NCBI GenBank assembly: GCA_902778455.1
Contig: CACYXR010000012.1
Location: 1 to 64,000, forward strand
Length of the DNA stretch: 64,000 nt
Direction of reading: 5' to 3'
Origin: an uncultured Selenomonadaceae bacterium
GTDB taxonomy: Bacteria; Bacillota; Negativicutes; Selenomonadales; Selenomonadaceae
Shown: positions 50,591-61,125 of the stretch, piece after piece
Layout: every line of letters begins with the position of its first letter
Position numbering within the stretch: the first letter of the stretch is position 1
The notes under the pieces: model-generated
The model's database searches: none
What the model saw: only the letters and a program-made list of their open reading frames with translations
Told to the model about the DNA's origin: nothing
Made by a program: the position numbers and the translations under genes

Positions 50591-52195
50591 TCAGAGCTGC
50601 GGGCCTGCCGCTACCAACGCCTTGCCCTCGTCGTTCGTCTCGTACTTCTTGAAGTTCTTGATGAAGCGTCCGGCCAAATCCTTCGCTTTCTTCTCCCACT
50701 CGGAAGGATCTGCGTAGGTGTCGCGCGGGTCGAGAATCTTCGGATCGACGCCTTCCAGCTCCGTCGGCACTTCGAGATTGAACATCGGAATTTTCTTCGT
50801 AGGCGCCTTCTTGATCGCGCCGCCGAGAATCGCGTCGATGATACCACGGGTATCCTTGATGGAAATACGCTTGCCGGAGCCGTTCCAACCCGTGTTGACG
50901 AGGTACGCCTTCGCGCCGCTCTTTTCCATCTTCTTCACAAGCTCCTGCCCGTACTTCGTCGGATGCAGCTCAAGGAACGCCTGCCCGAAGCAAGCGGAGA
51001 AGGTCGGCGTCGGCTCGGTGATGCCGCGCTCGGTGCCCGCCAGCTTCGCGGTGAAGCCCGACAGGAAATAATACTTGGTCTGCTCCGGCGTCAGGATCGA
51101 GACTGGCGGCAGCACGCCGAATGCGTCCGCCGAAAGGAAGATTACGCTCTTGGCCGGAGGCGCGGCGGAAATCGGCTTCACAATGTTCTTGATATGGTCA
51201 ATCGGATAGGAAACGCGAGTGTTCTCCGTAACGCTCTTGTCGGCGAAATCAATCTTGCCGTTCTTATCCACTGTGACATTCTCGAGCAGCGCGTTGCGCT
51301 TGATGGCGTTGTAGATATCCGGCTCGGATTCCTTGTCAAGGTTGATGACCTTTGCGTAGCAGCCGCCCTCGAAGTTGAACACGCCCTTGTCGTCCCAGCC
51401 GTGCTCGTCGTCGCCGATCAGGAGACGCTTCGGGTCGGTGGACAACGTGGTCTTGCCCGTGCCGGACAGTCCGAAGAAGATCGCGGTGTTCTCGCCGTTC
51501 ATGTCAGTATTCGCCGAGCAGTGCATCGCTGCAATGCCCTTCAGCGGCAGATAGTAGTTCATCATCGAGAACATGCCCTTCTTCATCTCGCCGCCGTACC
51601 ATGTATTGATGATGACCTGCTCGCGGCTCGTAATGTTAAACACCACCGCCGTCTCGGAATTCAGTCCCAGCTCCTTGAAGTTCTTGACCTTCGCCTTCGA
51701 GGCGTTGTAGACGACGAAATCCGGCTTGAAGTTCTTCAGTTCCTCATCCGTCGGCTTGATGAACATATTGCGGATGAAATGCGCCTGCCAGGCCACTTCC
51801 ATAATGAAGCGAACCGCCATGCGCGTATCCTTGTTCGCGCCGCAGAAGGCGTCGACGACATAGAGCTTCTTATTGGAAAGTTCTTCCTGCGCCAGCTTCT
51901 TGACCGCGTCCCAGGTCGCTTTCGACGCGCGATGATTGTCGTTCGGATAGCCTTCGGAATTCCACCAGACCGTATCCTTCGAATTCTCGTCCTCGACGAT
52001 GAACTTGTCCTTCGGCGAACGCCCCGTGAACTCGCCCGTCATGACATTGACCGCGTCCAGCTCCGTGAGCTGCCCCTTGTCGTACCCGGTCAGCTCCGAC
52101 TTCATTTCCTCATCAAACAAATATTCATAAGAAGGATTGTGAACGATCTCCGTCGTCCCGGTAATGCCGTACTTGCTCAAATCAATGTCTGCCAT
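50591..52195 (-). CDS. pckA: Phosphoenolpyruvate carboxykinase (ATP)
   Basis: 534 residues. Interconverts oxaloacetate + ATP with PEP + CO2. P-loop kinase-1a [11 protein letters not shown], kinase-2 [20 protein letters not shown], and substrate site RSPKDKF. The ATP-type length and motifs exclude the GTP enzyme. In anaerobes it often works in the carboxylating direction towards succinate/propionate; inferred only. Its own transcript with terminator. Confidence 0.97.
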   Translation of the reverse strand: MADIDLSKYGITGTTEIVHNPSYEYLFDEEMKSELTGYDKGQLTELDAVNVMTGEFTGRSPKDKFIVEDENSKDTVWWNSEGYPNDNHRASKATWDAVKKLAQEELSNKKLYVVDAFCGANKDTRMAVRFIMEVAWQAHFIRNMFIKPTDEELKNFKPDFVVYNASKAKVKNFKELGLNSETAVVFNITSREQVIINTWYGGEMKKGMFSMMNYYLPLKGIAAMHCSANTDMNGENTAIFFGLSGTGKTTLSTDPKRLLIGDDEHGWDDKGVFNFEGGCYAKVINLDKESEPDIYNAIKRNALLENVTVDKNGKIDFADKSVTENTRVSYPIDHIKNIVKPISAAPPAKSVIFLSADAFGVLPPVSILTPEQTKYYFLSGFTAKLAGTERGITEPTPTFSACFGQAFLELHPTKYGQELVKKMEKSGAKAYLVNTGWNGSGKRISIKDTRGIIDAILGGAIKKAPTKKIPMFNLEVPTELEGVDPKILDPRDTYADPSEWEKKAKDLAGRFIKNFKKYETNDEGKALVAAGPQL

Positions 52196-52302
52196 GTTCT
52201 TTTACCTCTCCTTTTTATAAATTCGATTTGGGAATCTCCTTAACAATAATATTTTCTACGTCGTCATAAAAAATCCTGCCGCAAATTCAGAAAAACCGAT
52301 AT

Positions 52303-53793
52303 TTATTTTTCCGCGAACGCCAGCACTGCGTCACGCATTTTTCCCTTTTCGCAGCTTCCTTCGTGGATCGCCCTCGCGTCCTTCATCGAAGCCAAGCCCT
52401 TCGGCGCCGTTGTGCCGCTCTTTTTCTCCAGCCGGTCAAGCAGCTCGAAGGGACTGCCCGACGCGTCCTCCCCCAGCGCCTCGAGAACACTGCCGCTGAA
52501 TTTGTACGGGCTGGCGGTGGAAACGACCACCATCGGGCGCTCGTCGTGGGTACGCCGCTGATACTCATGGGCGACAGTCCAGGCCACTGCCGTATGAGTG
52601 TCGAGGACGTAATGCTCGGCCTCGAAGACCTCGCGGATTGTTTCTTTCGTCTTGGCGTCGTCGGCCCAACCCGCCCAGAAATAATTCTGGAACCGTTGGA
52701 TCATGCCGACGCCGGCGTCATAACGGCCCTCCGCCGCCAGCGCCTCCATCCAGCCCCGAACGCCGGGCGCATCCCCGGTCGTATGGTAGAGCATCCGCTC
52801 CACGTTGCTCGAAACGAGAATATCCATCGACGGCGAAATCGTCTTGAAAAAGTCGCGGTTCTTGTCGTAGTAACCCGTTTGCAGGAAATCCGTCAGCACG
52901 TTGTTCTGGTTCGACGCGCAGACGAGCTTTCCGACGGGAAGCCCCATCTGGCGCGCATAGAAGCCCGCGAGGATATTGCCGAAGTTGCCCGTCGGCACCG
53001 TGAAATTGATCTGGTCGCCGTTCTTGATCGTCCCTGTCTTCACAAGATCGGCATAGGCGCTGAAATAATAAACGATCTGCGGCACAAGGCGTCCCCAGTT
53101 GATAGAGTTTGCCGAGGAAAGCCGTACCCCCGCCCCGTCAAGCTTCGATGCAAAATCCCCGTCGCCGAAAATTTCCTTGACGCCCGTCTGCGCGTCGTCG
53201 AAATTCCCTTTGACCGCCACCACAGAGACGTTCCCACCCTGCTGCGTGACCATCTGGAGCCGCTGCATATCGCTGACGCCGCCGTCGGGATAAAATACCA
53301 TGATTTTCGTCTGCGGCACGTCGGCGAACCCCGCCAGCGCCGCTTTGCCCGTGTCGCCGGAGGTCGCCACGAGGATCAGCGTTTCCTTCGTCTCGCCGGT
53401 CTTTTTCAGCGCCTCCGACAAAAGACGCGGCAAGAGCTGGAGCGCCATGTCCTTGAAAGCGCTGGTCGGCCCGTGCCAAAGCTCCAGTACCGAGACGTCT
53501 CCGACGCATTTGACCGGAGCCACCGCCTCATCGTCAAATTTTCCGCCGCCGTATGCCCCCTCGACGCAGCGGGCGATTTCCTCCTCCGTATAGTCGGTCA
53601 AAAACAGACCGAGGATTTTTTTCGCCCGCTCCGCGTATGAAAGCCCGACCAGTTCCTGCAAAAATGCCGCGTCGACTTTCGGGATCTCCGTCGGCACGAA
53701 AAGCCCGCCGTCCTCCGCGATCCCCTGCAGGATCGCCTTCGCCGACTCAACGGTCTCGGCCTTCCCCCGCGTGCTCAAATACTTCATTTCCAT
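52303..53793 (-). CDS. thrC: Threonine synthase
   Basis: 496 residues, the longer class of PLP threonine synthases. Converts O-phosphohomoserine to threonine. N-terminal KYLSTRG; the PLP lysine is K114 in HGPTSAFKDMALQLL; phosphate loop VPTGNFGNILAGFYA. Two ATG codons six bases apart fit the ribosome binding site AAGGAAAGG; the family usually starts at the second (53787). No thrA/thrB neighbour. Confidence 0.96.
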   Translation of the reverse strand: MEMKYLSTRGKAETVESAKAILQGIAEDGGLFVPTEIPKVDAAFLQELVGLSYAERAKKILGLFLTDYTEEEIARCVEGAYGGGKFDDEAVAPVKCVGDVSVLELWHGPTSAFKDMALQLLPRLLSEALKKTGETKETLILVATSGDTGKAALAGFADVPQTKIMVFYPDGGVSDMQRLQMVTQQGGNVSVVAVKGNFDDAQTGVKEIFGDGDFASKLDGAGVRLSSANSINWGRLVPQIVYYFSAYADLVKTGTIKNGDQINFTVPTGNFGNILAGFYARQMGLPVGKLVCASNQNNVLTDFLQTGYYDKNRDFFKTISPSMDILVSSNVERMLYHTTGDAPGVRGWMEALAAEGRYDAGVGMIQRFQNYFWAGWADDAKTKETIREVFEAEHYVLDTHTAVAWTVAHEYQRRTHDERPMVVVSTASPYKFSGSVLEALGEDASGSPFELLDRLEKKSGTTAPKGLASMKDARAIHEGSCEKGKMRDAVLAFAEK

Positions 53794-53851
53794 CTTCCTT
53801 TCCTTATTTCAAATGAATGTTTTTCGTTCTGTAAAGAATATGTTACAATAG

Positions 53852-54346
53852 CTACGCATGGCGATTCAATTTTGCCACGGTGGCATTTGCCGCGCGGATT
53901 AAATCGGCGGGCGCGAGCAATATCTGTTCGCCGCGTTTTCCCGCGCTGATCGAGATTGTCGCTTGCGTTTCCGCGCTGGCGTCAAGATAGACCGGATAGG
54001 CCTTCTTCGCGCCCAGCGGCGAGCAGCCGCCGCGCACATATCCTGTCAATCCCAATACCTCGTTCAAATGCACCATCTCAACGCGCTTGTTGCCGGAAAC
54101 CGCCGCCAGCTCCTTCAGGTCCAGCTCACCGTCGCCGGGAATGCACGCCATCAGGACGCCTGTCTTGTCGCCCCGCGCCACCAGCGTCTTGAATACCTTC
54201 TCGATCGGCATTCCGACCATTTCCGCGACATGCACCGCGCTCAAGTCATCCGGATCGACCGGATACTCCTTCAATTCATACGGGACGCCGAGCCCGTCGA
54301 GGATGCGCGCCGCGTTGGTTTTCGCGCCGCTTTTCTTTTTCGCCAT
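53852..54346 (-). CDS. ybaK: Cys-tRNA(Pro)/Cys-tRNA(Cys) deacylase, YbaK/EbsC family
   Basis: 164 residues. Hydrolyses mischarged Cys-tRNA-Pro. Conserved [20 protein letters not shown], the catalytic lysine in [12 protein letters not shown], and the [13 protein letters not shown] loop. ATG 54346 is taken as the family start; an in-frame GTG nine bases upstream is possible and the ribosome binding site is weak. Divergent from nadE. Confidence 0.92.
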   Translation of the reverse strand: MAKKKSGAKTNAARILDGLGVPYELKEYPVDPDDLSAVHVAEMVGMPIEKVFKTLVARGDKTGVLMACIPGDGELDLKELAAVSGNKRVEMVHLNEVLGLTGYVRGGCSPLGAKKAYPVYLDASAETQATISISAGKRGEQILLAPADLIRAANATVAKLNRHA

Positions 54347-54425
54347 ACTATACACTCATTTCTATTACAGTTCACAATATTGTATTATATCACAAAATGA
54401 TATCATTATGAAAGAAGGCTTTGCC

Positions 54426-56318
54426 ATGCTTCGTATCGCCCTTGCCCAAATGCGCGTCATGCCTGGTCGCCCGGACCGCAACACCGAAACGATGCTCAAA
54501 TATATTGCCAATGCGCGGAAACAAAACGCCGATCTCGTGATCTTCCCCGAGATGGCGATTCCCGGCTATCTCTTGGGCGACACTTGGGAGCAGACCTCAT
54601 TTCTCGAAGAATGCGAAGCCTGCAGCGACGAAATCATCGCGGCGTCGAAGGGAATCGCGGTCATGTTCGGCAACGTCGCCGTCGATTGGGCGAAAAAGAA
54701 TAACGACGGGCGCGTCCGCAAATATAACGCCTTTTTCACCGCGCAGGACGGGCGGCTCGTCGCGCCGGAAGAATCCCCCTATCCGTTCGTCGTCAAGACT
54801 TTGCTTCCGAATTATCGGGAATTCGACGATACCCGCCATTTTTTCAGCCTGCAAAAGCTGGCGCGGGAGCTCGGCGTCGCGGCGGAAAATCTGCTTTCGC
54901 CCATACGCCTCGCTGTCAACGGCACGACCTACGCCGTCGGCGGCCTTCTCTGCGAGGACGGCTGGAGCGACGATTACGGGCTTTCGCCGATGAAAATTAT
55001 TTGCGAGAAGGAACGCCCGGACTTTTTCGTCAATATTTCCTCGTCGCCGTACACCCTCGGAAAAAACAACAAGCGGCGCCGCGTCTTTTCCGGCCGTGCC
55101 GCCGAAGCGGGAGCGCCGCTCCTCTATGTGAACAACGTCGGAATCCAGAACAATGGCAAAACCGTCTACACCTTCGACGGCGCAAACGCCGCCTACGACG
55201 CGCATGGCGTCCTGCGCCTCTCCGGCGCGCCCTATGAGGAAACGACGCAGGTTTTCGACCTCGAAACGCTCCCCGAGCGAAAGCCCGTCACCATTCCCGA
55301 CGAACCGGAAGCAGCACAGATTTTCCGCGCGCTGTCCTATGGCGTTCGACTGTTCCTCGAAACCATCGGCATGAAGCGCGTCGTCGTCGGCGTCTCCGGA
55401 GGCATCGACTCCGCCGTGGCCGCCGCGCTTTACGCGCGGGTTCTGCCGCCCGAAAATCTCCTGCTCGTCAATATGCCCAGCATCTACAACTCGGAGACGA
55501 CAAAAGGGCTGGCGCGGCGGCTCGCGGATAATCTCGGCTGCCGCTATACGACGGTCCCGATCCAGCCTTCGGTGGAACTGACCGTCGAGCAACTGGAAAA
55601 CGCGACAATCGAAAATCTTTTCGACGGCACGACGGAACACTTCAATATTTCTTCCTTCATGGCGGAAAATATCCAGGCGCGCGACCGTTTCTCCCGTATC
55701 CTGGCGGGACTGGCGGCAGCCTTCGGAGGCGGCTTCACCTGCAACGCCAACAAAGCGGAAACTACGGTCGGCTATTCGACGCTGTACGGCGACCAGAGCG
55801 GGTTCCTTTCCGCGCTGGCTGACCTTTGGAAATATCAGGTCTACGATCTCGCCCGTTATCTGAACGAAACCGTCTACAATCGCGAGGTAATTCCGCAGGA
55901 AACCATCGACATCGTGCCCAGTGCCGAGCTTTCCGACGCCCAGGACGTGGACAAGGGGCAGGGCGATCCGCTCCATTATCCGTACCACGATTATCTGTTC
56001 CGTTCCTTCGTCGAGCGCTGGCAAAAGGCGACGCCCCAGGATATTCTCGAATGGTACGCCGACGACGCGCTGGAAAAAGAAATCGGCTGTGCGCCGGGGC
56101 TTGTCGCGAAATACTTCCCGACGCCGAAGGACTTTATTGCCGACCTTGAACGATGGTGGAACCAATTCTCCGGCCTCGCCGTCGCGAAGCGCATCCAGGC
56201 GCCGCCGATCCTCGCGGTCAGCCGCCGCGCCTTCGGCTTCGATCATCGCGAATCCCAGAACGGCCCATACTATACAAAAAAATACAAGGCATTGAAAGCA
56301 AAGTTATTGGGAGAATAA
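54426..56318 (+). CDS. nadE: Glutamine-dependent NAD+ synthetase
   Basis: 630 residues. N-terminal nitrilase-type glutaminase (E42 in FPEMAIPGY, catalytic cysteine in [14 protein letters not shown]) feeds ammonia to the C-terminal synthetase (P-loop [17 protein letters not shown], then [13 protein letters not shown]). Makes NAD from deamido-NAD. ATG 54426 with AAAGAAGG upstream is chosen; a much longer frame runs back through the antisense of ybaK and is not real. An ATG at 54408 would add six residues. Confidence 0.96.
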   Translation: MLRIALAQMRVMPGRPDRNTETMLKYIANARKQNADLVIFPEMAIPGYLLGDTWEQTSFLEECEACSDEIIAASKGIAVMFGNVAVDWAKKNNDGRVRKYNAFFTAQDGRLVAPEESPYPFVVKTLLPNYREFDDTRHFFSLQKLARELGVAAENLLSPIRLAVNGTTYAVGGLLCEDGWSDDYGLSPMKIICEKERPDFFVNISSSPYTLGKNNKRRRVFSGRAAEAGAPLLYVNNVGIQNNGKTVYTFDGANAAYDAHGVLRLSGAPYEETTQVFDLETLPERKPVTIPDEPEAAQIFRALSYGVRLFLETIGMKRVVVGVSGGIDSAVAAALYARVLPPENLLLVNMPSIYNSETTKGLARRLADNLGCRYTTVPIQPSVELTVEQLENATIENLFDGTTEHFNISSFMAENIQARDRFSRILAGLAAAFGGGFTCNANKAETTVGYSTLYGDQSGFLSALADLWKYQVYDLARYLNETVYNREVIPQETIDIVPSAELSDAQDVDKGQGDPLHYPYHDYLFRSFVERWQKATPQDILEWYADDALEKEIGCAPGLVAKYFPTPKDFIADLERWWNQFSGLAVAKRIQAPPILAVSRRAFGFDHRESQNGPYYTKKYKALKAKLLGE

Positions 56319-56326
56319 CAAGAAGG

Positions 56327-56941
56327 ATGGACACAGCAACACTTCTCTATTTCCTGCTTGCCTCGGTACTGCTTACACTGGCGCCGGGGCCTGACATCAT
56401 GTACCTTCTGGCAAAAAGTCTCGCCGACGGCGCACGAAACGGCATCGCGTTGGCCGCCGGTCTCTCCAGCGGCATCCTTTTTCATACGACGCTCGTGATT
56501 CTCGGTGTGGCGGCGCTGATCCAAGGCTCCCCTGTCGCCCTTGCCGCATTGAAATACCTTGGCGCGCTTTATCTTCTTTATCTCGCCTTCGGCGCGTTCC
56601 GCGACAAAAGCGAGCTGCGCCTCGAAAGCGCGGGCGCGTCCGAAAACCGCTTCGCCCTTTATCGGCGGGGAATCCTCATGAACGTGCTGAATCCGAAGGT
56701 TCTGCTCTTCTTCCTGACGTTCCTGCCGCAGTTTGTCCCTGCCGACACGGAAAACGTCGGCAGGCAGATTGCGCTGCTCGGCTTTCTGTTTGCTGTGCAG
56801 GCATTCCTGATTTTCTCCGCCGTCGCCCTTTGCGCGGGACGTCTCCGCCGCATCCTGTTCCGCAAAAAAGGAATCGGGCGCGTCCTCAATATCGCGCAGG
56901 GCTTCGTTCTTGTTTTCATCGCCGTATTATTATTTTTATAA
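56327..56941 (+). CDS. LysE/RhtB-family exporter
   Basis: 204 residues, six predicted membrane helices. The family N terminus is LTLAPGPDIMYLLAKSLADG, followed by GLSSGILFHTTLVILGVAAL and the mid-loop RRGILMNVLNPKVLLFFLTF. Exports amino acids such as lysine, threonine or homoserine; substrate not determinable. Starts eight bases after nadE and is probably co-transcribed. ATG 56327 is the first codon giving a typical LysE N terminus. Confidence 0.92.
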   Translation: MDTATLLYFLLASVLLTLAPGPDIMYLLAKSLADGARNGIALAAGLSSGILFHTTLVILGVAALIQGSPVALAALKYLGALYLLYLAFGAFRDKSELRLESAGASENRFALYRRGILMNVLNPKVLLFFLTFLPQFVPADTENVGRQIALLGFLFAVQAFLIFSAVALCAGRLRRILFRKKGIGRVLNIAQGFVLVFIAVLLFL

Positions 56942-57039
56942 CCGGTCTCCTCCTTTACTTTCCCTGTTAGATGTACTATATTATTTAGGATATTTCATCC
57001 CGCGCTCGTTTCCGGGCGCGAATGTATTACGGGGCAATT

Positions 57040-58662
57040 ATGAAAAAGTTTATTCTTTTTTTGCTGATTATCGCGAGCTTCTCGACGATATGGCTGTATA
57101 TGACGGAACGCACGGGGCTGATTCCGCTCTCGGGCGCCGCCCTCGACGACGTGCATTTCACGGACGAGAATGGCGTCGTGACAATGCGCTGGAAGCCCCT
57201 GCCGTATCCCTGCCGGTATGAGGTGGAGTGTTTCTCCAAAACCACCGGACGGACGACGGACGGCAAGCCGCAGCTTCACCGCTTTTCATCCGGGACGACG
57301 ACGACGGCGTCTTTCCAAGTTCCCCCGACCACGATTCCAATGTTTTACCAGGTGTCGGCCTATGGGCTGTTCGGCAAAATCGCCGGTCCGTTCCCGACGA
57401 TTCCCCACCCGGCTTACACCGAACCTTTCTCGCCGCACAGCGTTCTCCACTACACGGAAGACGCCCCGGCCAGCCTGAAGCCTTACCTCGTATGGCACCC
57501 GGTTCCCGGCGCTGTCTGCTATGAGCTGGAGATTCTTTCCGAACCGCCGGAAACCGAAGGCGACGTCAAACTCTCGGACAAGTACAATCTTTTTGACACG
57601 CAGCGCGTCTATACCAACGGCTACCAGGCCGACCTGACGGAGTGGAAGAACCGCCGTGAACTGTATTGGCGTGTCCGTGCCCTGACACTGGAAAAGAAAC
57701 CCATCGGCGAATTTTCCCGCGCGGAAAGAATCGTCGTCGACCCGTCGGCTCCGGTTCCCGACGCACCGCTGATCAATACCTTCGTGCAGATGCCCGACAA
57801 TTACCCGCTTCTCTATCCGGTCTATCAGTGGATTCCGATGAACGGCGTCCTCCGTTACGAAGTCGAGCTCATGTATTCGCCGCCGGAGGAAAAGTACGCG
57901 AAAACGCCGCCTCCCGACCGCGAATGGTATCGTATCGCCAACGACTCCTTCAGCTGCTACGACGAATACAAGCGCCAAGATCCGGGAGACTACTATTGGC
58001 GCGTCCGGGCAATCGACGAGAACGGCAACACCATCGGGCGCTATTCGGAAACGGCTTCGTTCTATGTGCCGGAAACGAAAGGACGTCCCTACGCGGCTGC
58101 CTTCGGCGACAGCATCACCCACGGCGGCGGCGCGATTTCCTACTCGCCCGCGAACCGCGAATACGACTATATGACTTATCTTGATTTTCCTGCCATGAAT
58201 CTCGGGCAGAGCGGGGACCGGTCGCGGGAATCAGCGCTCCGTTTCGATGAGGACGTACTCCCCTATCGCCCTTACAACCTGATTATCCTGACGGGCTCCA
58301 ACGATTTGCGCTCCGACCGTCCGGCGGAGGAAATCATCAACGATCTGGCAACCATCCGGGACAAATGCACGGCAAACGATATCCGCCCGATTTTCCTGAC
58401 GCTGATGCCAATCCATCCAAAAAACATTTATACGGCGTTCCGGACGGAAACGAGCGACGGCTGGCGTGCCAAGCTCTCGAAAATCAACGCGTTCATCCGA
58501 AAGCAGGAGTATTACATCGATTTGGAGCCGTACTTCTACGACAACACAAAAACGCAGCTTGACGCCACGCTGGCCATCGACGGCCTTCATCCCGACATTC
58601 TCGGAAAAATGCTGATGGCGGAGATTATCAACGCGAACCGAAGCCTGTTCCGTGAACCGTAA
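57040..58662 (+). CDS. SGNH/GDSL hydrolase with N-terminal fibronectin-III-like repeats
   Basis: 540 residues. An N-terminal membrane segment (about 4-20) anchors or exports it. Three beta-rich modules follow (about 36-125, 145-235, 255-345), each with a Y-W-R-V-R-A-type strand in the last two (ELYWRVRAL and DYYWRVRAI), resembling fibronectin III. The C-terminal SGNH domain has block I FGDSITHGGG with S358, block II glycine in NLGQSGD, block III GSND (N421), and block V D514/H517 in DGLHPD. Probably an extracytoplasmic esterase acting on acylated sugars or cell wall; substrate unknown. Stands alone after nadE and the exporter. Confidence 0.8.
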   Translation: MKKFILFLLIIASFSTIWLYMTERTGLIPLSGAALDDVHFTDENGVVTMRWKPLPYPCRYEVECFSKTTGRTTDGKPQLHRFSSGTTTTASFQVPPTTIPMFYQVSAYGLFGKIAGPFPTIPHPAYTEPFSPHSVLHYTEDAPASLKPYLVWHPVPGAVCYELEILSEPPETEGDVKLSDKYNLFDTQRVYTNGYQADLTEWKNRRELYWRVRALTLEKKPIGEFSRAERIVVDPSAPVPDAPLINTFVQMPDNYPLLYPVYQWIPMNGVLRYEVELMYSPPEEKYAKTPPPDREWYRIANDSFSCYDEYKRQDPGDYYWRVRAIDENGNTIGRYSETASFYVPETKGRPYAAAFGDSITHGGGAISYSPANREYDYMTYLDFPAMNLGQSGDRSRESALRFDEDVLPYRPYNLIILTGSNDLRSDRPAEEIINDLATIRDKCTANDIRPIFLTLMPIHPKNIYTAFRTETSDGWRAKLSKINAFIRKQEYYIDLEPYFYDNTKTQLDATLAIDGLHPDILGKMLMAEIINANRSLFREP

Positions 58663-58694
58663 CGAACCACCATCAAGAAAATCTCGAAAAAAAC

Positions 58695-58723
58695 TTGCAA
58701 TCGTCCCAACGCTATGATAATAT
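58695..58723 (+). promoter_or_regulatory. Promoter of rpmB
   Basis: -35 TTGCAA (58695-58700), 17 bases, -10 TAATAT (58718-58723) within TGATAATATATC. Confidence 0.6.
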
Positions 58724-58782
58724 ATCATTGCTGTTTTGAAAGAGTTTAAGACTATTACTTCGTGCAAGGAGGTGTATCATAG

Positions 58783-58974
58783 ATGGCACATGTTTGTGAG
58801 ATTTGCAACAAGGGGCCGATGAGCGGTATGAACGTCGCCCATTCCCACTTGAAGACGAAGCGTCGCTGGTATCCGAACATCCAGCGCGTACGCGCCATTG
58901 TGGACGGCGAGGTGAAGCGCGTCAACGTCTGCACGCGTTGCCTGCGCTCCGGAAAAGTCCAGCGCGCAATCTGA
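58783..58974 (+). CDS. rpmB: 50S ribosomal protein L28
   Basis: 63 residues. Two CxxC pairs (CEIC near the start, CTRC near the end) mark the zinc-binding form. Conserved NVAHSHLKTKRRWYPNIQRV. AAGGAGG precedes the ATG. Monocistronic with its own promoter and terminator, and the only translation gene on the plus strand. Confidence 0.96.
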   Translation: MAHVCEICNKGPMSGMNVAHSHLKTKRRWYPNIQRVRAIVDGEVKRVNVCTRCLRSGKVQRAI

Positions 58975-58990
58975 TCTTGGACAAAAAAGT

Positions 58991-59040
58991 GAGTGCTATG
59001 AGGAATCAAGTTCTTCATAGCACTCTTTTTTATTTTTTTT
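58991..59040. terminator. Terminator of rpmB (also faces the DPD-like gene)
   Basis: Stem GAGTGCTATGA (58991-59001) and TCATAGCACTC (59015-59025), then a long T-rich run. Confidence 0.88.
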
Positions 59041-60533
59041 TGCTACCCGTTTCCCCGACGAAAGGATGGCTTCCATCGGACAGACCAGCACGCAAAGATG
59101 ACAGCCTACGCAACGCTTCAGGTCGAGGATCGGGCGGCGATTCTCGTTCAGCCGGATGGCCTGATGACCGCCGTCGAAGCAGGAGATTTCGCATCGTCCG
59201 CAGCCGATGCAAGCGTTCCTGTCAAACTTCGGATAAACGATTGTGTCCCGCTCCAGCGCGTCCGTCGATTCGCTGACGAATTCCAGTCCCTCGCCGACGA
59301 TTTCCCGCACGTTTTTGATTCCCTTTTCCTTCAGATAATAATTCAGCCCCGATTTCAGATCGTCGATAATCCGATATCCGTACTGCATCACCGCCGTGGT
59401 AATCTGTATGGAGCGGGCTCCCATCAAAAGGAACTCCAGCGCGTCCACCCATGTCTCCACGCCGCCCATGCCGCTGATATACATGTCGGACAGCGCAGGA
59501 TTGCGCCCCATTTCGGAGATAAACCGTAGCGCGATCGGGCGGACAACATTGCCGCTGTACCCGCCCACAGCGGACATGCCATGCACCGCCGGAGAGGAAA
59601 TATAGGTGTGCGGATTGATTTCCATGACACTCTTGATTGTATTGATGGCAGAAACGCCGCTCGCCCCGCCGCGCATTGCCGCCTCCGCCGCCGGGCTCAT
59701 GGCATCCACGTTCGGCGTCAGCTTCGCCAGAATCGGAATCTTCGCGCCGCGACGCGCCGCGGCAGTGAATCGCTCCACAAGCTCGGGATTCTGGCCGATG
59801 GCCGAACCCAGCACCTCGTCCATCATGTTCGGACAGGAAAAATTCAGCTCGATGACGTCCGCGCCGTTTTCCTCGCACTGCCGCGCCAATCCGCCCATTC
59901 CGCATCATCCCGCCCCATCAATGAGGCGACGATCACCTTGTTCGGGTACGCCTTTTTCAGTCTGCGGAACGTCGCCAGATTCTCCGACACGCTGTGAACC
60001 GAAAGCTGCTCAATGTTCTTGAAACCGATAATCGCGCCGCCTTCGCCCTTGATGGCGGAATAGCGCGGCGACGCTTCATGAATCTCGAATGCGCAGATCG
60101 TCTTGAACGTCGCGCCCGCCCAACCCGCTTCAAAGGCTCTCGCACACTTATCGTAAGTGCTGGCAACCACGGAAGAAGAAAGCAGGAACGGATTTTCCAA
60201 CCAGACACCGCAAATATCGGTTTCCAGCGCAGTTTCATCCTCAGGCAGCACAGAATCGAGGCAGGGCTTTACTTCCTTCGCCAGTCTCGAGATCAACCGC
60301 CGGATTGGCACCTTTTCCGCCTTCACGCAGGCGCGTTCGCAGGGCGCGTCGCATCCGGCGCAGGAATTTCCTTCGGGGAGCGAAGCGGCGGCGCAAACTT
60401 CATTATGCATCCATACGCTCCGCAAAATGCTTTCGGGGAAAACCTGACGGGGACAAGCGGAATCACAGGGCGCGTTCCCGCAAAAAACGCATCCGTGCAA
60501 GTCCTGCCGCGGGATCATTCTGCGCAAGATCAT
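58996..60533 (-). pseudogene. DPD/PreA-like FMN iron-sulfur oxidoreductase with a one-base frameshift
   Basis: Two overlapping frames make one protein. The first (60533 to 59844) has an N-terminal PreT/GltD-like iron-sulfur region (C15, C18, C23, C27 and CAGCDAPCERAC) and the start of a dihydroorotate-dehydrogenase-type FMN barrel. Homology leaves it at MGRDDAEW and continues in the other frame as GGLARQCEENGADVIELNFS (59898 to 58996), ending with two 4Fe-4S motifs (CIGCGRCEISC and CVGCHLCVLVC). One base appears lost in the C-run at 59893-59895. The layout is DPD without its FAD and NADPH domains, so electrons would come from ferredoxin or a partner. Either a true pseudogene, a programmed shift, or a sequencing error. 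The ATG at 60533 follows AAGGAGG. Confidence 0.8.
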
Positions 60534-60616
60534 AACGAAACCTCCTTGCATAGTCTCGCTTATTTTATGTTATCAGTATGATATACAACAGTCAATTTGG
60601 CAAGCCCCGAAATCAC

Positions 60617-60650
60617 AAAAAGACCGTTCCAAATCGGAATCGGTCTTTTT
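60617..60650 (-). terminator. Terminator of the peroxide-defence operon
   Basis: AAAGACCG-TTCC and GGAA-T-CGGTCTTT stem with one bulge, T-run on the minus strand; lies just after the OhrR-like gene. Confidence 0.75.
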
Positions 60651-60660
60651 TGCGGCTGCA

Positions 60661-61125
60661 TCAACCTTCGTCATGTATGCTATGCAGCAATTTGTAGAGT
60701 ATCCTGTAAAGCGTTTCCGCTTCCTCTTTTGACAACGGGGATTTTGCCGCCATGCAGCGGGGCACGCTTTCCGCGTCTTTGCGCAGCGCTTCCCCCTTCG
60801 CCGTCAGGCTGACGATCACGCATCGCTCGTCCTCCGGGCAACGTTCGCGGACGAGATACCCTTTCGCTTCCATTTTTTTCAAGAGCGGCGTCAACGTGCC
60901 GGAATCGAGATACAAGCACTCGCCCAGCTCCCGGACGCTCTTTTTCTTTTCCTCCCAAAGCACCATCATCACGAGATACTGGGTATAAGTGAGGTTCAGC
61001 GCGGAAAGCGGCTCATGGTACGCCTTGATGACTTCCCGTGCGCAGGCGTAAATCGGGAAACAGAGCTGGCTGCGGAGAAGCAGCATGTCCCCGCATCCAC
61101 CGAGACTTGCCGCCTCGCCGCTCAC
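60661..61125 (-). CDS. MarR-family regulator, OhrR-like
   Basis: 154 residues. Winged helix with [22 protein letters not shown] and [22 protein letters not shown]. The N-terminal [16 protein letters not shown] places C22 where OhrR proteins have their peroxide-sensing cysteine. Probably represses the trxB-grx-gpx-ohrR-like operon until oxidised by organic peroxide; the promoter at 63114 contains matching boxes. The GTG at 61125 overlaps the gpx stop (GTGA), giving coupling; an internal ATG (14th codon) is an alternative. Confidence 0.87.
   Translation of the reverse strand: MSGEAASLGGCGDMLLLRSQLCFPIYACAREVIKAYHEPLSALNLTYTQYLVMMVLWEEKKKSVRELGECLYLDSGTLTPLLKKMEAKGYLVRERCPEDERCVIVSLTAKGEALRKDAESVPRCMAAKSPLSKEEAETLYRILYKLLHSIHDEG

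Noticed and set aside
54597..56246. 549-codon minus-strand open frame opposite nadE
   Set aside because: nadE is unambiguous; the antisense frame has no recognisable content.
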